Shown here in pieces: positions 15,934-25,287 of a stretch of 64,000 bases of DNA (its first letter is position 1; each line of letters opens with the position of its first letter). The translations under genes were made by a program, and so were the position numbers. Source of the DNA: an uncultured Bacillota bacterium (GTDB lineage Bacteria > Bacillota_I > Bacilli_A > RF39 > UBA660); assembly GCA_947165195.1 (NCBI GenBank), contig CAMUZJ010000001.1, forward strand, positions 22,797 to 86,796, written 5' to 3'. The notes beneath the pieces are model-generated. The model had not been told where the DNA came from. It was given only the letters and a program-made list of their open reading frames with translations, and made no database searches.

Positions 15934-18457
15934 CTTCTTCAGAAGTATCATTCTCTGAACTTTCATTAACTAAGGCTATTGATGATACAATTTGATCATC
16001 CTTTAAATTTATTAATCTTAATCCCTGAGTTGCTCTTTTTAACACAGATACTTGAGCAAGTGGCATTTTCATTACAATACCAGTATTAGTAATAATCATA
16101 AGATTAAATTTATCTATAGATTCTACTCTTTTTAAAGATGCCATTAATCCATTTTTATCAGTAACATTATATGCCTTTACACCTTTACTACCTCTATGAG
16201 TTAATCTGTACTCATCTATAGATGAAATCTTACCATATCCCTTTTCAGTAACAATTAATATTAAGTCATTTTCTAGTGTAACATCAGCACCAACAACTTT
16301 GCTTCCCTCTAAATCCATTCCTTTTACACCAGCAGCAGATCTTCCCATAACTCTAACTTCATTTTCGTCAAATCTTACCATTTTTCCGTTATTAGCACCT
16401 ATAACAACTACACTATTTCCATTTGTTTTTCTAACACTAATCAATTCATCATTTTCTTTCAAGGATATAGCAATTTTTCCAGTTTTACGAATATTATCAA
16501 ATTCTTCAATTGAAGTTCTTTTAACTAGCCCATCTTTTGTAATAAAAACTAAATATTTTACTTCCTCTTCAGAATTAATTTTTAAAACCGAACTAATGTT
16601 CTCTTCTTTCTCTATTGGTAATAAATTAATAATTGGTAATCCTTTTGATTGTCTAGAAAATTCTGGAATTTCATATCCTTTTATTCTATAAACTTTACCA
16701 GTATTAGAGAAGAACATTACGTAATCATGAGTTTTTAAAGATAACATATGTTCTACAACATCTTCTTCATTCGTAGTCATACCTTTTATACCTACTCCAC
16801 CTCTATTTTGAGTTTTATAAGTATCCATTCTTAACCTCTTGATATAACCATTTTTTGTTAATGTAACAATAACATCTTCATTTGGTATTAAAGATTCATC
16901 TTCAATATAATCAATTGCTGTCATATCAATAGAAGTTCTTCTTTCGTCACCATATTTATTCTTTATTTCTAATAATTCAGTCTTAATAATTTCTAATACA
17001 CGATTTTCATCTGCTAAAATAGCTTTTAAATCCTCTATTAAATTCAATAAATCTTTTAATTCATTTTCTATTTTTTCTCGCTCTAATCCAGTTAAACGAC
17101 GTAATTTTAATTCTAGGATACTATCAGCTTGTATTTCAGTAAAATTAAATTTTGATATTAATTTTTCTTTAGCTTCAACATCTGTTTCAGCATTTCTAAT
17201 AATTGATATTACTTCATCAAGATTATCTAAAGCTTTTTTATATCCTTCTAAAATGTGAACTCTTTCTTCTGCTTTATTTAAATCAAAGCGAGTCCTTCTA
17301 ATAATAATTTCTTTTTGATGATCAATATATTTAGCAATTATATCTTTCAAGCCCAAGGTTTTAGGAGTTCCCATATCAATAACTAAAAAAATTATTCCAT
17401 AACTAATTTGAAAATTAGTATGTTTATACAAATTATTTAAAACAACTTGCGGATTGGCTTCTTTCTTTAATGTTATCGTTATTTTTACTCCATCTTTTAA
17501 ATCAGTGTGATAGTCTGAGATACCATCAATTACTTTATTATGTACAAGTTCAGCAACCTTATTTTTTAAGTCCATAGTATTGACACCATAAGGAACCTCT
17601 GTAATTATTATTTGAGAATGATTACCAGATTCCTCAATTTGAGCTCTACTCCTAATAGTAATGCTTCCTCTACCGGTTTCATAAGCTTGTCTAATACCAG
17701 AATTTCCAAGTATGATGCCGCCAGTAGGAAAATCAGGACCTTTAATATAATTCATTAGTCCAGCAACATCAATATCTGGATTATCAATATAAGCTACACA
17801 TCCATCAATGACTTCTCCCAAATTATGTGGAGGTATATTAGTAGCCATACCTACTGCAATTCCCATAGATCCATTTATCAAAACATTAGGAATTCTTGAT
17901 GGCAAAACCGTAGGCTCAGGACTTGTTTCATCAAAGTTTGGCATCATATCAACTGTATTTTTTCTTATATCCCTAAGCATTTCTAATGAGATTTTGGATA
18001 ATCTTGCTTCAGTATAACGATAAGCAGCTGCTCCATCTCCTTCAATATTACCAAAATTTCCATGCCCATCAACCATCATATATCTTTGATTAAAATCCTG
18101 TGCTAGTCTAACCATTGCTTCATATATTGAGCTATCACCATGTGGATGATAATGCCCCATAACATAACCAACTGTAGTTGCACTTTTCTTATGTGGCTTA
18201 TCAGGTGTATTTCCCTCTTCAAACATAGACCACAAAATTCGTCTGTGAACAGGTTTCAACCCATCTCTTAAATCCGGAATTGCACGTGAAGTAATAACAC
18301 TCATAGAATAAGCAAGAAACGAATCACTAATTTCAGTTACAATATCATTAACATCATGTGTATCTCGTTCATGAAATTGTTGACCAAAATCATTTTTTTT
18401 ATTTAAATTTACATCTTCCAAATTTTCATTAACATTTTTTACATCTTCATTGTTCAT
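15929..18457 (-). CDS. gyrA: DNA gyrase subunit A
   Basis: Cuts and rejoins DNA during negative supercoiling. About 842 residues. The catalytic Tyr is in AAYRYTEARL, the quinolone region reads HPHGDSSIYEAM with the usual Ser and Glu, and the C-terminal pinwheel carries a GyrA box QNRGGVG, slightly off the QRRGGRG consensus, distinguishing it from ParC. I start at ATG 18457, just after AGGGGGTG; the frame extends to GTG 18466. It follows gyrB by 12 nt. Confidence 0.97.
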   Translation of the reverse strand: MNNEDVKNVNENLEDVNLNKKNDFGQQFHERDTHDVNDIVTEISDSFLAYSMSVITSRAIPDLRDGLKPVHRRILWSMFEEGNTPDKPHKKSATTVGYVMGHYHPHGDSSIYEAMVRLAQDFNQRYMMVDGHGNFGNIEGDGAAAYRYTEARLSKISLEMLRDIRKNTVDMMPNFDETSPEPTVLPSRIPNVLINGSMGIAVGMATNIPPHNLGEVIDGCVAYIDNPDIDVAGLMNYIKGPDFPTGGIILGNSGIRQAYETGRGSITIRSRAQIEESGNHSQIIITEVPYGVNTMDLKNKVAELVHNKVIDGISDYHTDLKDGVKITITLKKEANPQVVLNNLYKHTNFQISYGIIFLVIDMGTPKTLGLKDIIAKYIDHQKEIIIRRTRFDLNKAEERVHILEGYKKALDNLDEVISIIRNAETDVEAKEKLISKFNFTEIQADSILELKLRRLTGLEREKIENELKDLLNLIEDLKAILADENRVLEIIKTELLEIKNKYGDERRTSIDMTAIDYIEDESLIPNEDVIVTLTKNGYIKRLRMDTYKTQNRGGVGIKGMTTNEEDVVEHMLSLKTHDYVMFFSNTGKVYRIKGYEIPEFSRQSKGLPIINLLPIEKEENISSVLKINSEEEVKYLVFITKDGLVKRTSIEEFDNIRKTGKIAISLKENDELISVRKTNGNSVVVIGANNGKMVRFDENEVRVMGRSAAGVKGMDLEGSKVVGADVTLENDLILIVTEKGYGKISSIDEYRLTHRGSKGVKAYNVTDKNGLMASLKRVESIDKFNLMIITNTGIVMKMPLAQVSVLKRATQGLRLINLKDDQIVSSIALVNESSENDTSEEE

Positions 18458-18469
18458 TAATTTCACCCC

Positions 18470-20404
18470 CTAAATATCTAAATTTTTAACAAATCTAGCA
18501 TTTTCCTCAATAAACCTTCTCCGTGGTTCAACTTCTTCACCCATCAATTTACTAAACATAGCATCAGCTTGCATACAATCATTCACAGTTATTTTTCTAA
18601 GTACTCTTTTTTCAATATCCATAGTAGTTTCATTTAGTTCTTCTGCATCCATTTCCCCAAGACCTTTCATTCTTGCTATTTCCGCTCTTTGACGAACATT
18701 CTCAGGTAATGATAGTAAATAAGCCTCTTTTTCTTCCTCATCAAGAACATATTTTCTTGTTTTTCCATGCATTATTCTAAATAATGGTGGTTGAGCAGCA
18801 TATACATGTCCTGCTTCAACAATTGGTTTAAAGAAACGATAAAACAATGTTAAAAGAAGTACTCTAATATGGGAACCATCTACATCAGCATCAGTCATTA
18901 TAATGATTTTATCATATCTTAATTTATCCAAATTAAATTCATCACCAATACCAGTACCAAAAGCGGTAATAATAGTCCTTATTTCCTCATTTCCAAGTGC
19001 TCTATCTAATCTATTCTTCTCAACATTTAAAATCTTACCTCTTAATGGTAAAATCGCTTGAGTCATAGAATCTCTACCTTTTTTAGCAGAACCACCAGCT
19101 GAATCTCCCTCGACTATAAATATTTCAGATACTTTTGGATCTTTGCTCTTACAATCTGATAACTTTCCAAAAAAGTTAGTCATAGCTAAATCACTTTTTC
19201 TAGTAATTTCTCTTGCCTTTTTAGCAGCATTTCTAGCTCTACAAGCAAGAAGTGCTTTTTCAATAATTATTCTTGCCTCATCTGGATTTTCCAACAAAAA
19301 TTTCTCGAATCCTTGAGAAAAAACATTATCAGCTAACTTTCTAACTTCTGAATTTCCTAATCTTCCTTTTGTTTGACCTTCAAATTGAGGATTAGGATGT
19401 TTACAAGATACAATCATTGTTAATCCTTCTTTAACATCATCACCAGTTAAAGATTCATCTTTTTCTTTTAATATATTATTCTTTCTAGCATAATTATTAA
19501 TTACTCTAGTTAAAGCACGTCTTACTCCTTCTTCATGTGTACCACCATCATGTGTATTTATATTATTAACAAATGAATAAATATTATCATTAAATCCAGT
19601 ATTATATTGTAGAGCTACCTCAAACATTACATCATTTTCTGTTCCTTCTAAATGAATTACATCTTCATGAATAGGAGTTTTTCCTTGATTTATAAATTTA
19701 ACATATTCACTAATACCACCTTCATATAAAAAAGTTTCTCCAGTAGTATCTTCTAAATCTCTATCATCCCTTAAAGTAAGTCTTAATCCCCTATTTAAGA
19801 AAGCTAATTCTCTCACTCTAACCATCAAAGTATTATAATCAAATATATCCGTATCAAATATATCAGGATCTGGTTTAAAAGTGACATAAGTACCTGTTCT
19901 ATTATCTTCACAAGTATCTATAACATGAAGCGGTTCTACAGTATGTCCACCATTTTCAAATCTTATAAAATTGACTTTTCCATTTTTATATACTTTTACT
20001 TCTACCCATTTAGATAATGCATTAACGACACTTGCTCCTACTCCGTGAAGTCCTCCAGATACTTTATATCCTCCTCCTCCAAATTTTCCTCCTGCATGAA
20101 GTACTGTATAAACAGTTTCTACAGTGCTTTTTCCAGTTTTTGGATGGATATCAACAGGAATTCCTCTACCATCATCTTTCACAGTAATACTATTATCCTT
20201 ATTAATAATAATTTCAATATTCTTACAAAATCCGGCAAGTGCTTCATCAATAGAGTTATCAACAATTTCCCAAACTAAATGATGGAGTCCTTTCACATCT
20301 GTTGTACCAATATACATTCCTGGTCTTTTTCTTACAGCTTCTAATCCTTCTAATACTTGTATTGCAGAAGAATCATAATTGTTTTGAACCTTTTCTTCAT
20401 TCAT
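18470..20404 (-). CDS. gyrB: DNA gyrase subunit B
   Basis: ATPase subunit of gyrase. 644 residues. GHKL ATPase motifs (EIVDNSIDEALAG, DDGRGIPVDIH, GGLHGVGASVVNALS), the Toprim motif EGDSAGGSAKKGRD and DADVDGSHIR are intact. It follows recF by 9 nt and is probably in one transcript with recF and gyrA. Confidence 0.97.
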   Translation of the reverse strand: MNEEKVQNNYDSSAIQVLEGLEAVRKRPGMYIGTTDVKGLHHLVWEIVDNSIDEALAGFCKNIEIIINKDNSITVKDDGRGIPVDIHPKTGKSTVETVYTVLHAGGKFGGGGYKVSGGLHGVGASVVNALSKWVEVKVYKNGKVNFIRFENGGHTVEPLHVIDTCEDNRTGTYVTFKPDPDIFDTDIFDYNTLMVRVRELAFLNRGLRLTLRDDRDLEDTTGETFLYEGGISEYVKFINQGKTPIHEDVIHLEGTENDVMFEVALQYNTGFNDNIYSFVNNINTHDGGTHEEGVRRALTRVINNYARKNNILKEKDESLTGDDVKEGLTMIVSCKHPNPQFEGQTKGRLGNSEVRKLADNVFSQGFEKFLLENPDEARIIIEKALLACRARNAAKKAREITRKSDLAMTNFFGKLSDCKSKDPKVSEIFIVEGDSAGGSAKKGRDSMTQAILPLRGKILNVEKNRLDRALGNEEIRTIITAFGTGIGDEFNLDKLRYDKIIIMTDADVDGSHIRVLLLTLFYRFFKPIVEAGHVYAAQPPLFRIMHGKTRKYVLDEEEKEAYLLSLPENVRQRAEIARMKGLGEMDAEELNETTMDIEKRVLRKITVNDCMQADAMFSKLMGEEVEPRRRFIEENARFVKNLDI

Positions 20405-20413
20405 ATGACATAC

Positions 20414-21526
20414 CTACTTTCTCTTTATTTTTGCATTTTTAACTTCATAAATGAATGCATCTTCTAAATTCTTTCTACTGATATTTTTCAAATCCGTAGT
20501 TGTTATAATACTTTGTATACTGAATTCATTAACCAATTTTAAAATTTTATTTCTTTTTTTTATATCTAATTCACTAAAGATATCATCTAATAGTAAAACA
20601 GGATAGAATCCGGAATACTCTTTAAATATAGGAATTTCTGATAATTTAAAACATAGGATAGCTATCTTTTGTTGACCTTGTGAACCATATATTTTTAAGT
20701 CGCTACCTTTATAATGAAATAATAAATCATCTCTATGTGGACCGTACATTGTCATTCCATATTGCAATTCTCTACTATAATTTTTATTAAGTTTTTCTCT
20801 AAGTTTTTTTCTAATCTCTTCTTCTTCATAAGATTCAATATCAATATTATTTAAATATTTTACATTTAATCCACTATCATTAAAAATATATTGGAAATTT
20901 TTATCAATACTATTATTAATTTTATCCACATATTCTTTTCTTTTTTTATAAATTATAATAGCTTTTTCTATTAACTTATCGGTAAGAATGTCCAAATAAT
21001 TTTTATCAGCAATACTATTATTAAATAAAACTTTTAAGTATTCATTTCTAGTTTTCAAGATTTTATTATATTCATTATATGTATTTAAATAAGATTTAGA
21101 TATTTGAGATAATTGCATATTCAGTAAATTTCTTCTAATGTTTGGTGATCCTTTTACTATTTCTAAATCATCTGGAGTAAATACAATAACATTTAAATTA
21201 GAGATATAATCAGCAACTTTATTAACATTATTGGAATTAACAAATAATTTCTTCTCTAAATTAGAAAGATGAACTTCTAATTTAGAAACAACTTTATTTT
21301 TTTTAACTACTCCTTGAATTTTACATTTATTTTTATTAAACATAATAATATTAGGACTATTCAATACTCTATGAGATTTTGTTAAAGATAAGATGATAAT
21401 AGATTCTAAGAGATTTGTTTTTCCCTGAGCATTATCCCCTAAAAATATATTCATTCTATCATTTAATAAAATGGAAGCACTTGAATAATTTCTAAAGTTA
21501 GTAAGATTTAAACGTGTAAGCTTCAT
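20414..21526 (-). CDS. recF: Recombination protein RecF
   Basis: SMC-like ATPase for gap repair. 370 residues. Walker A GDNAQGKTNLLES, signature motif YGSQGQQK and Walker B LLLDDIFSELD are present. No Shine-Dalgarno lies in front of its ATG; instead a nine-codon reading frame with a good ribosome site ends in TGA overlapping the recF ATG, so translation is probably coupled. The S4-domain gene yaaA, normally between dnaN and recF, is absent. Confidence 0.94.
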   Translation of the reverse strand: MKLTRLNLTNFRNYSSASILLNDRMNIFLGDNAQGKTNLLESIIILSLTKSHRVLNSPNIIMFNKNKCKIQGVVKKNKVVSKLEVHLSNLEKKLFVNSNNVNKVADYISNLNVIVFTPDDLEIVKGSPNIRRNLLNMQLSQISKSYLNTYNEYNKILKTRNEYLKVLFNNSIADKNYLDILTDKLIEKAIIIYKKRKEYVDKINNSIDKNFQYIFNDSGLNVKYLNNIDIESYEEEEIRKKLREKLNKNYSRELQYGMTMYGPHRDDLLFHYKGSDLKIYGSQGQQKIAILCFKLSEIPIFKEYSGFYPVLLLDDIFSELDIKKRNKILKLVNEFSIQSIITTTDLKNISRKNLEDAFIYEVKNAKIKRK

Positions 21527-21549
21527 TTAAAATCGTTAAAAAGTAACAT
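21523..21549 (-). CDS. Eight-residue leader peptide coupled to recF
   Basis: Sequence MLLFNDFK then TGA. It has AGGTGATT in front of its ATG and its stop overlaps the recF start (ATGA), while recF itself lacks a ribosome site. The role as a coupling leader is inference. Confidence 0.45.
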   Translation of the reverse strand: MLLFNDFK

Positions 21550-21595
21550 ATAATCACCTATCCCCTAAACCAGTATTCCTATACATACAAGACTT

Positions 21596-21604
21596 ATTAT
21601 ATCA
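21596..21604 (-). promoter_or_regulatory. Extended -10 promoter of recF-gyrB-gyrA
   Basis: TGATATAAT on the minus strand, TGn plus a perfect -10, about 70 nt before recF and just downstream of the comK terminator. No good -35 is visible. Confidence 0.55.
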
Positions 21605-21623
21605 TAAAAAGCCTTTTAAAGCA

Positions 21624-21650
21624 CTAAAAAAATAGCTCTTACAGCTATTT
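21624..21650 (-). terminator. comK terminator
   Basis: AATAGCT/AGCTATT stem with a 5-nt loop, A-run on one side and T-run on the other; works in either direction. It begins just after the comK stop. Confidence 0.8.
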
Positions 21651-21657
21651 TTTACAA

Positions 21658-22107
21658 TTATAAACCTTTTTTTCTAGAACGCATTACAAAATCAAGTCTA
21701 GAAGCTCTAGATATTTGATTTTCAATACTGCGATAAGAACTAGGAACTATTATTTCTTTACCATTGTTAAAAATTACTTTAGTGTTATTAGCATCAACCT
21801 TTTCATATGATTTTAAATGTTTTAATGAAATCCAAACACAATCAGCAGATAATGGCGAAGTTGTAGGAAAAACAATTAAATTATCTGTATCATCAACTAT
21901 AATTGGTACTTTATATTCTGCACCTAAAACATTTTTAGCACCTTCTTTTCTTCCTTTATAACTGCTACCAAAATATAAGCAACTTGCTTCCATTATTTCA
22001 AATGGAGTTTGGTCAACTACATATCTTTCAGTATCTTCATATACTAAACTTGTGTTTTTCTCATTTGGTAAAACCGCTAATGTTCCTTTACTTATTTCAT
22101 ACTTCAT
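21658..22107 (-). CDS. comK: ComK-family competence transcription factor, short form
   Basis: 149 residues. Alignment by eye to Bacillus ComK is clear: GTLAVLPNE (GATIAVLPEE), CLYFGSSYKGRKEG (CRFFGSSYAGRKAG), VPIIVDDTDNLIVFPT (PPIMVDPSNQIFLFPT), C-WIS, and ENQISRA (ENQVYRT). ComK binds A/T-rich K-boxes and activates DNA uptake genes. Bacillus ComK has about 192 residues; this one stops shortly after the ENQ motif with a terminator following, so the C-terminal tail bearing the MecA recognition motif is absent. AGAGGGGGAT precedes the ATG. It occupies the spot between dnaN and recF where yaaA normally lies. Three Spo0A-box-like sites lie upstream. Confidence 0.9.
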   Translation of the reverse strand: MKYEISKGTLAVLPNEKNTSLVYEDTERYVVDQTPFEIMEASCLYFGSSYKGRKEGAKNVLGAEYKVPIIVDDTDNLIVFPTTSPLSADCVWISLKHLKSYEKVDANNTKVIFNNGKEIIVPSSYRSIENQISRASRLDFVMRSRKKGL

Positions 22108-22139
22108 ATTAAATCCCCCTCTGAAAACAATTAAATTGC

Positions 22140-22193
22140 TTTCGACAACAGGATAACAAGCTAAATTGTCGAAAAAAGTTGAAGATTGTCGAA
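22140..22193 (-). promoter_or_regulatory. Three Spo0A-box-like sites upstream of comK
   Basis: TTGTCGAA, the core of the Spo0A box, occurs at 22141-22148 (minus orientation), 22166-22173 and 22186-22193 (plus orientation). The last two are exactly 20 bp apart. On the minus strand TTGTTA and TTTAAT with an 18-nt spacer form a possible comK promoter with the first box between the two elements, which would suit repression. Spo0A binding is inference. Confidence 0.6.
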
Positions 22194-22205
22194 TAATGGT
22201 AAAAA

Positions 22206-22229
22206 AACAAAAAAACTCTTATAAAAGAG
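22206..22229 (-). terminator. dnaN terminator
   Basis: CTCTT/AAGAG stem with TTAT loop just after the dnaN stop, followed on the minus strand by seven T. Confidence 0.7.
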
Positions 22230-22242
22230 CCTTTTTATTGTA

Positions 22243-23370
22243 TTAATATGTTCTAATAGGTAATACTAATTGAGTTAGAGATTCATCTTCAGAAGATTTT
22301 ATCAAAATTGGTTTTACTTCTCCTACAAAATGAATATCCACAGTTTCTGTGGAAAAACTTTTTAATGCTTCCATCATATATTTTGCACTAAATGAAATCT
22401 TAATATTTTCTGAATTATTTTTAGTAATGTACATTTTTTCCTCTACTCGACCTATTTCTGCAGAAGAACTTCTTAAAATTAACATATTATCTGAAGTTTC
22501 TAAAGTAACTATATTTTTTTCTTTATCACTTGTTAAAATACTAACACGATCAATTACATCATAAAATGCATTTAAAGAAGTAGTAATTACTAAGTAAGAA
22601 TCATCTGGTAATAAATTAGAAGTGTTAGGATAAGTTCCATTAATTAATCTTGATTCAAATTTAAGATTTCCATTTTTAAATAATATCTTGTTGCTAAAAA
22701 TATGTAATTCTATTTCTTCATCATCATCATTTAAAATCTTTGAAAATTCTATAATATTGTGACTAGGAATAACAATATTGTAATTTTCTTCACTAGGTTT
22801 ATCTAACTTTACTATTTTTCTTGCCAATCTATAAGAATCAGTAGAATTGCATTCTAAAATATCCCCAACTATATTAAAGTTTATACCTGTTAAAACAGGT
22901 TTACTTTCTTCATTAGAAGTAGCAAAAGCTGTTTGGTTAACTATATTTTTTAAAGCTCCTACTTTTATATTAACTTTTTTCTTACTTTCTTCAAGTCCAA
23001 TATTAGGATACTCACTTTCACTAATTCCATTCAAATTAAATTCACTATTTTCTGTGTAAATTAAAATTTTAAGTTCATCTATAACTTCAATATTAATATA
23101 TTTATCAGGTAATTTTCTAACAATATCTAAAATATATTTTCCTTGAATTATAATACTACCTTCACTTTCCACAGAAAAATCATCCTCATTAACTGATTCA
23201 ATTATTGTTTGAATAGTAATATCATTATCGCTAGCTGTTAATGTTAACTTTTTCTTTTTTAATTCAAATTTTATTCCTGCTAAAACGGGTATTAGATTTT
23301 TTGTAGATATAGCTTTTGATACTTTGTTTAAAGCATCAAGTAATAATTCCTTTTTTATTTTTAATTTCAT
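22243..23370 (-). CDS. dnaN: DNA polymerase III beta sliding clamp
   Basis: Processivity clamp. 375 residues, the family size, with the three-domain pattern, N-terminal KELLLDALNKVSKAIS and C-terminal end LVLPIRTY typical of the clamp. AAGAAGGAAT precedes the ATG. Separated from dnaA by a 143-bp stretch rich in DnaA boxes. Confidence 0.96.
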   Translation of the reverse strand: MKLKIKKELLLDALNKVSKAISTKNLIPVLAGIKFELKKKKLTLTASDNDITIQTIIESVNEDDFSVESEGSIIIQGKYILDIVRKLPDKYINIEVIDELKILIYTENSEFNLNGISESEYPNIGLEESKKKVNIKVGALKNIVNQTAFATSNEESKPVLTGINFNIVGDILECNSTDSYRLARKIVKLDKPSEENYNIVIPSHNIIEFSKILNDDDEEIELHIFSNKILFKNGNLKFESRLINGTYPNTSNLLPDDSYLVITTSLNAFYDVIDRVSILTSDKEKNIVTLETSDNMLILRSSSAEIGRVEEKMYITKNNSENIKISFSAKYMMEALKSFSTETVDIHFVGEVKPILIKSSEDESLTQLVLPIRTY

Positions 23371-23390
23371 ATTTATATTCCTTCTTTCTA

Positions 23391-23520
23391 TTTATTATTA
23401 TTATTTTTACTGTGGAAACTGTGGAAAACTTTTTAAAATTCAATAATATCAATAAAAAAATATCAACAAGCGTTGTGGAAAACCTGTGGATAAATTGTGG
23501 AAAACTTAAAGTTTTACACA
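23391..23520 (-). other. Second part of a bipartite oriC (DnaA boxes between dnaA and dnaN)
   Basis: DnaA boxes at 23411, 23420, 23474, 23485 (perfect TGTGGATAA), 23496 and 23512, all with the same strand sense. Between the two groups lies an A/T-only stretch (about 23430-23470) fit for unwinding. On the minus strand the 23411/23420 pair is followed by four TAA triplets, resembling a DnaA-trio track. In Bacillus the unwinding element is also in this interval. Confidence 0.75.
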
Positions 23521-24872
23521 GCCCCTATATCTTTTTTGAGTTTTTCAATAATATTTGCTAAATCTTTATTTACTTTAATTTCGTTTTCTATCTTTTCTAC
23601 AGAGTGCATTACTGTAGAATGATCTTTGCCACCAAATTCAATTCCAATTCTTGGAAATGATTCGTTTGTCATTACCCTACAGAGGTACATAGCAATTTGC
23701 CTCGGAAATGATATATTAGAACTTCTTTTTTTACTTCGTATATCTTCAACTGAAATTTGAAAATATTCAGATACAATTTTCTGGATTCTTAAAACATCAT
23801 TCTTTTCCCCTATTCCCTTACTTATTGTATCTTTTAAAGCTTCAACGGCTAATTCTAAATTAATTTCTGCACTTCCCATCATTGAAGAATAAGCTATTAA
23901 TCTTGTTATCGAGCCTTCTAATTCTCTAACATTTGTACCTGTATTTGATGCTATATATTCTATGACATCTTCTGGAATTTCTTTTTCTAGATTTTCTGCT
24001 AATATCTTCTTTCTAATGATTTGTGAGCGCAAATCAAAATCTGGTGGAAATATATTTACTTCTAATCCCCAAGTAAATCTTGTACGCAAACGGTCTTCTA
24101 AAACTTTTAAGTCTTTAGGTGATCTATCTGATGAAATGATAATTTGTTTGCTATCATTATACAAATTGTTAAAAGTATGAAAAAATTCTCTTTGAGTTTT
24201 TGTAGCTCCACCCAAAAATTGGATATCATCTATTATTAAAACATCAATATTTCTATATTTATCTTTAAAAAAATCAATATAGTTAAAATTGGTTTCAAAA
24301 TCATCCTTCCTATTTGTTTTTATAAAATCTTGTATAAATTGCTCACTTGTTACATATAGAACCCTTTTTTCAGAATTATTTGTAATATAGTTTCCTATCG
24401 CATGCATAAGATGTGTTTTTCCCAAACCACTTTCTCCATATAAAAATAGAGGGTTATACATCTTTCCTGGATTTTCAGCGACTGATAAAGCAGCAGCATG
24501 AGCAAATTTATTACTATTTCCAACAACAAAGTTATCAAAAGTATAATGTTCTTTTAAGTTTGTTTGTACAATTGGAATAATGTTTTCTTCCACTTTGTTT
24601 GTTGAGGAAGGCCCTTCGATTTCTACTTCTTCATTTAATAAAAAGATAAGTTCACAATTTAAACCAGTTATATTATAAAGTTTATCTATGATAAGATCTT
24701 TATAGTTATCTACCAAATGTTTTTTATGTATAGGCATTGGTACAATTATATAGGCTTTTGACTCTTCTATCTTTAACAATTGTGTCTCTGAAAACCAGGT
24801 TTGATAGGCTAAAGATGATAATTCATCTTTTATATCTGATAAAAAGTTTGACCATATGGAATCAAAGTTCAT
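23514..24872 (-). CDS. dnaA: Chromosomal replication initiator DnaA
   Basis: 452 residues in four domains: domain I at the N-terminus, a short linker, AAA+ with Walker A GESGLGKTHLMHAIG and Walker B LIIDDIQFLGG, and the domain IV helix-turn-helix signature GGKDHSTVMHS that reads DnaA boxes. GGGGAGATG precedes the ATG. Divergent from rpmH across the main DnaA-box group. Confidence 0.97.
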   Translation of the reverse strand: MNFDSIWSNFLSDIKDELSSLAYQTWFSETQLLKIEESKAYIIVPMPIHKKHLVDNYKDLIIDKLYNITGLNCELIFLLNEEVEIEGPSSTNKVEENIIPIVQTNLKEHYTFDNFVVGNSNKFAHAAALSVAENPGKMYNPLFLYGESGLGKTHLMHAIGNYITNNSEKRVLYVTSEQFIQDFIKTNRKDDFETNFNYIDFFKDKYRNIDVLIIDDIQFLGGATKTQREFFHTFNNLYNDSKQIIISSDRSPKDLKVLEDRLRTRFTWGLEVNIFPPDFDLRSQIIRKKILAENLEKEIPEDVIEYIASNTGTNVRELEGSITRLIAYSSMMGSAEINLELAVEALKDTISKGIGEKNDVLRIQKIVSEYFQISVEDIRSKKRSSNISFPRQIAMYLCRVMTNESFPRIGIEFGGKDHSTVMHSVEKIENEIKVNKDLANIIEKLKKDIGAV

Positions 24873-25227
24873 GATATCATCTCCCCTGACTTATAAAGTA
24901 CGATTACTAGTTTACATGAAATGATTTAAAAAATAAATAAGTTTTTGAAAAAAATCATATTTTGTGGAAAACTTGTGGAAAAAAGTCGAAATATTTATAA
25001 TTAAAATAATTATCCACAAGTTTTCCACAGAATTATCCACAAGTTAAAACATTGAAAAATAAAAGAAAAAGTTAGTTTTCCACATTTTCCACAGAATTAT
25101 TTTGCACAGGGTATTGTTGATAAATCCACAGGCTTGTGGAAAATGTGGAAAACATTTATGATATAGCGATATATTTATATAAATAGAACTATTTACGATT
25201 CTTTCTTCACAAAATAGAAAAATTTAA
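24873..25227. other. oriC: oriC: main DnaA-box cluster between dnaA and rpmH
   Basis: A gene-free stretch with boxes at 24963 and 24974 (TGTGGAAAA), 25010 and 25033 (perfect TTATCCACA), 25021, 25076 and 25085 (TTTTCCACA), 25122 (AAATCCACA), 25135 and 25144 (TGTGGAAAA). Box sense switches from minus to plus to minus across the region. A near-match to a Spo0A box (AGTCGAA) is at 24984. Position and content match the incA/incB side of the Bacillus origin. Confidence 0.93.
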
Positions 25228-25257
25228 TTGACAAAAAACATAACTTCTTATTATAAT
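25228..25257 (+). promoter_or_regulatory. Consensus SigA promoter of rpmH
   Basis: Perfect TTGACA (25228-25233) and perfect TATAAT (25252-25257) with an 18-nt spacer. Confidence 0.9.
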
Positions 25258-25287
25258 AGGGTAGATTTATGTCTGGAGGTGGAGTAG

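Noticed and set aside
22334..22357. Inverted DnaA-box-like pair at the end of dnaN
   Set aside because: Only two imperfect sites; TTTCCACA-like strings are common in this A/T-rich genome.
24984..24990. AGTCGAA near a DnaA box in oriC as a Spo0A box
   Set aside because: One mismatch and single copy; too weak alone, though Spo0A does bind the origin in Bacillus.
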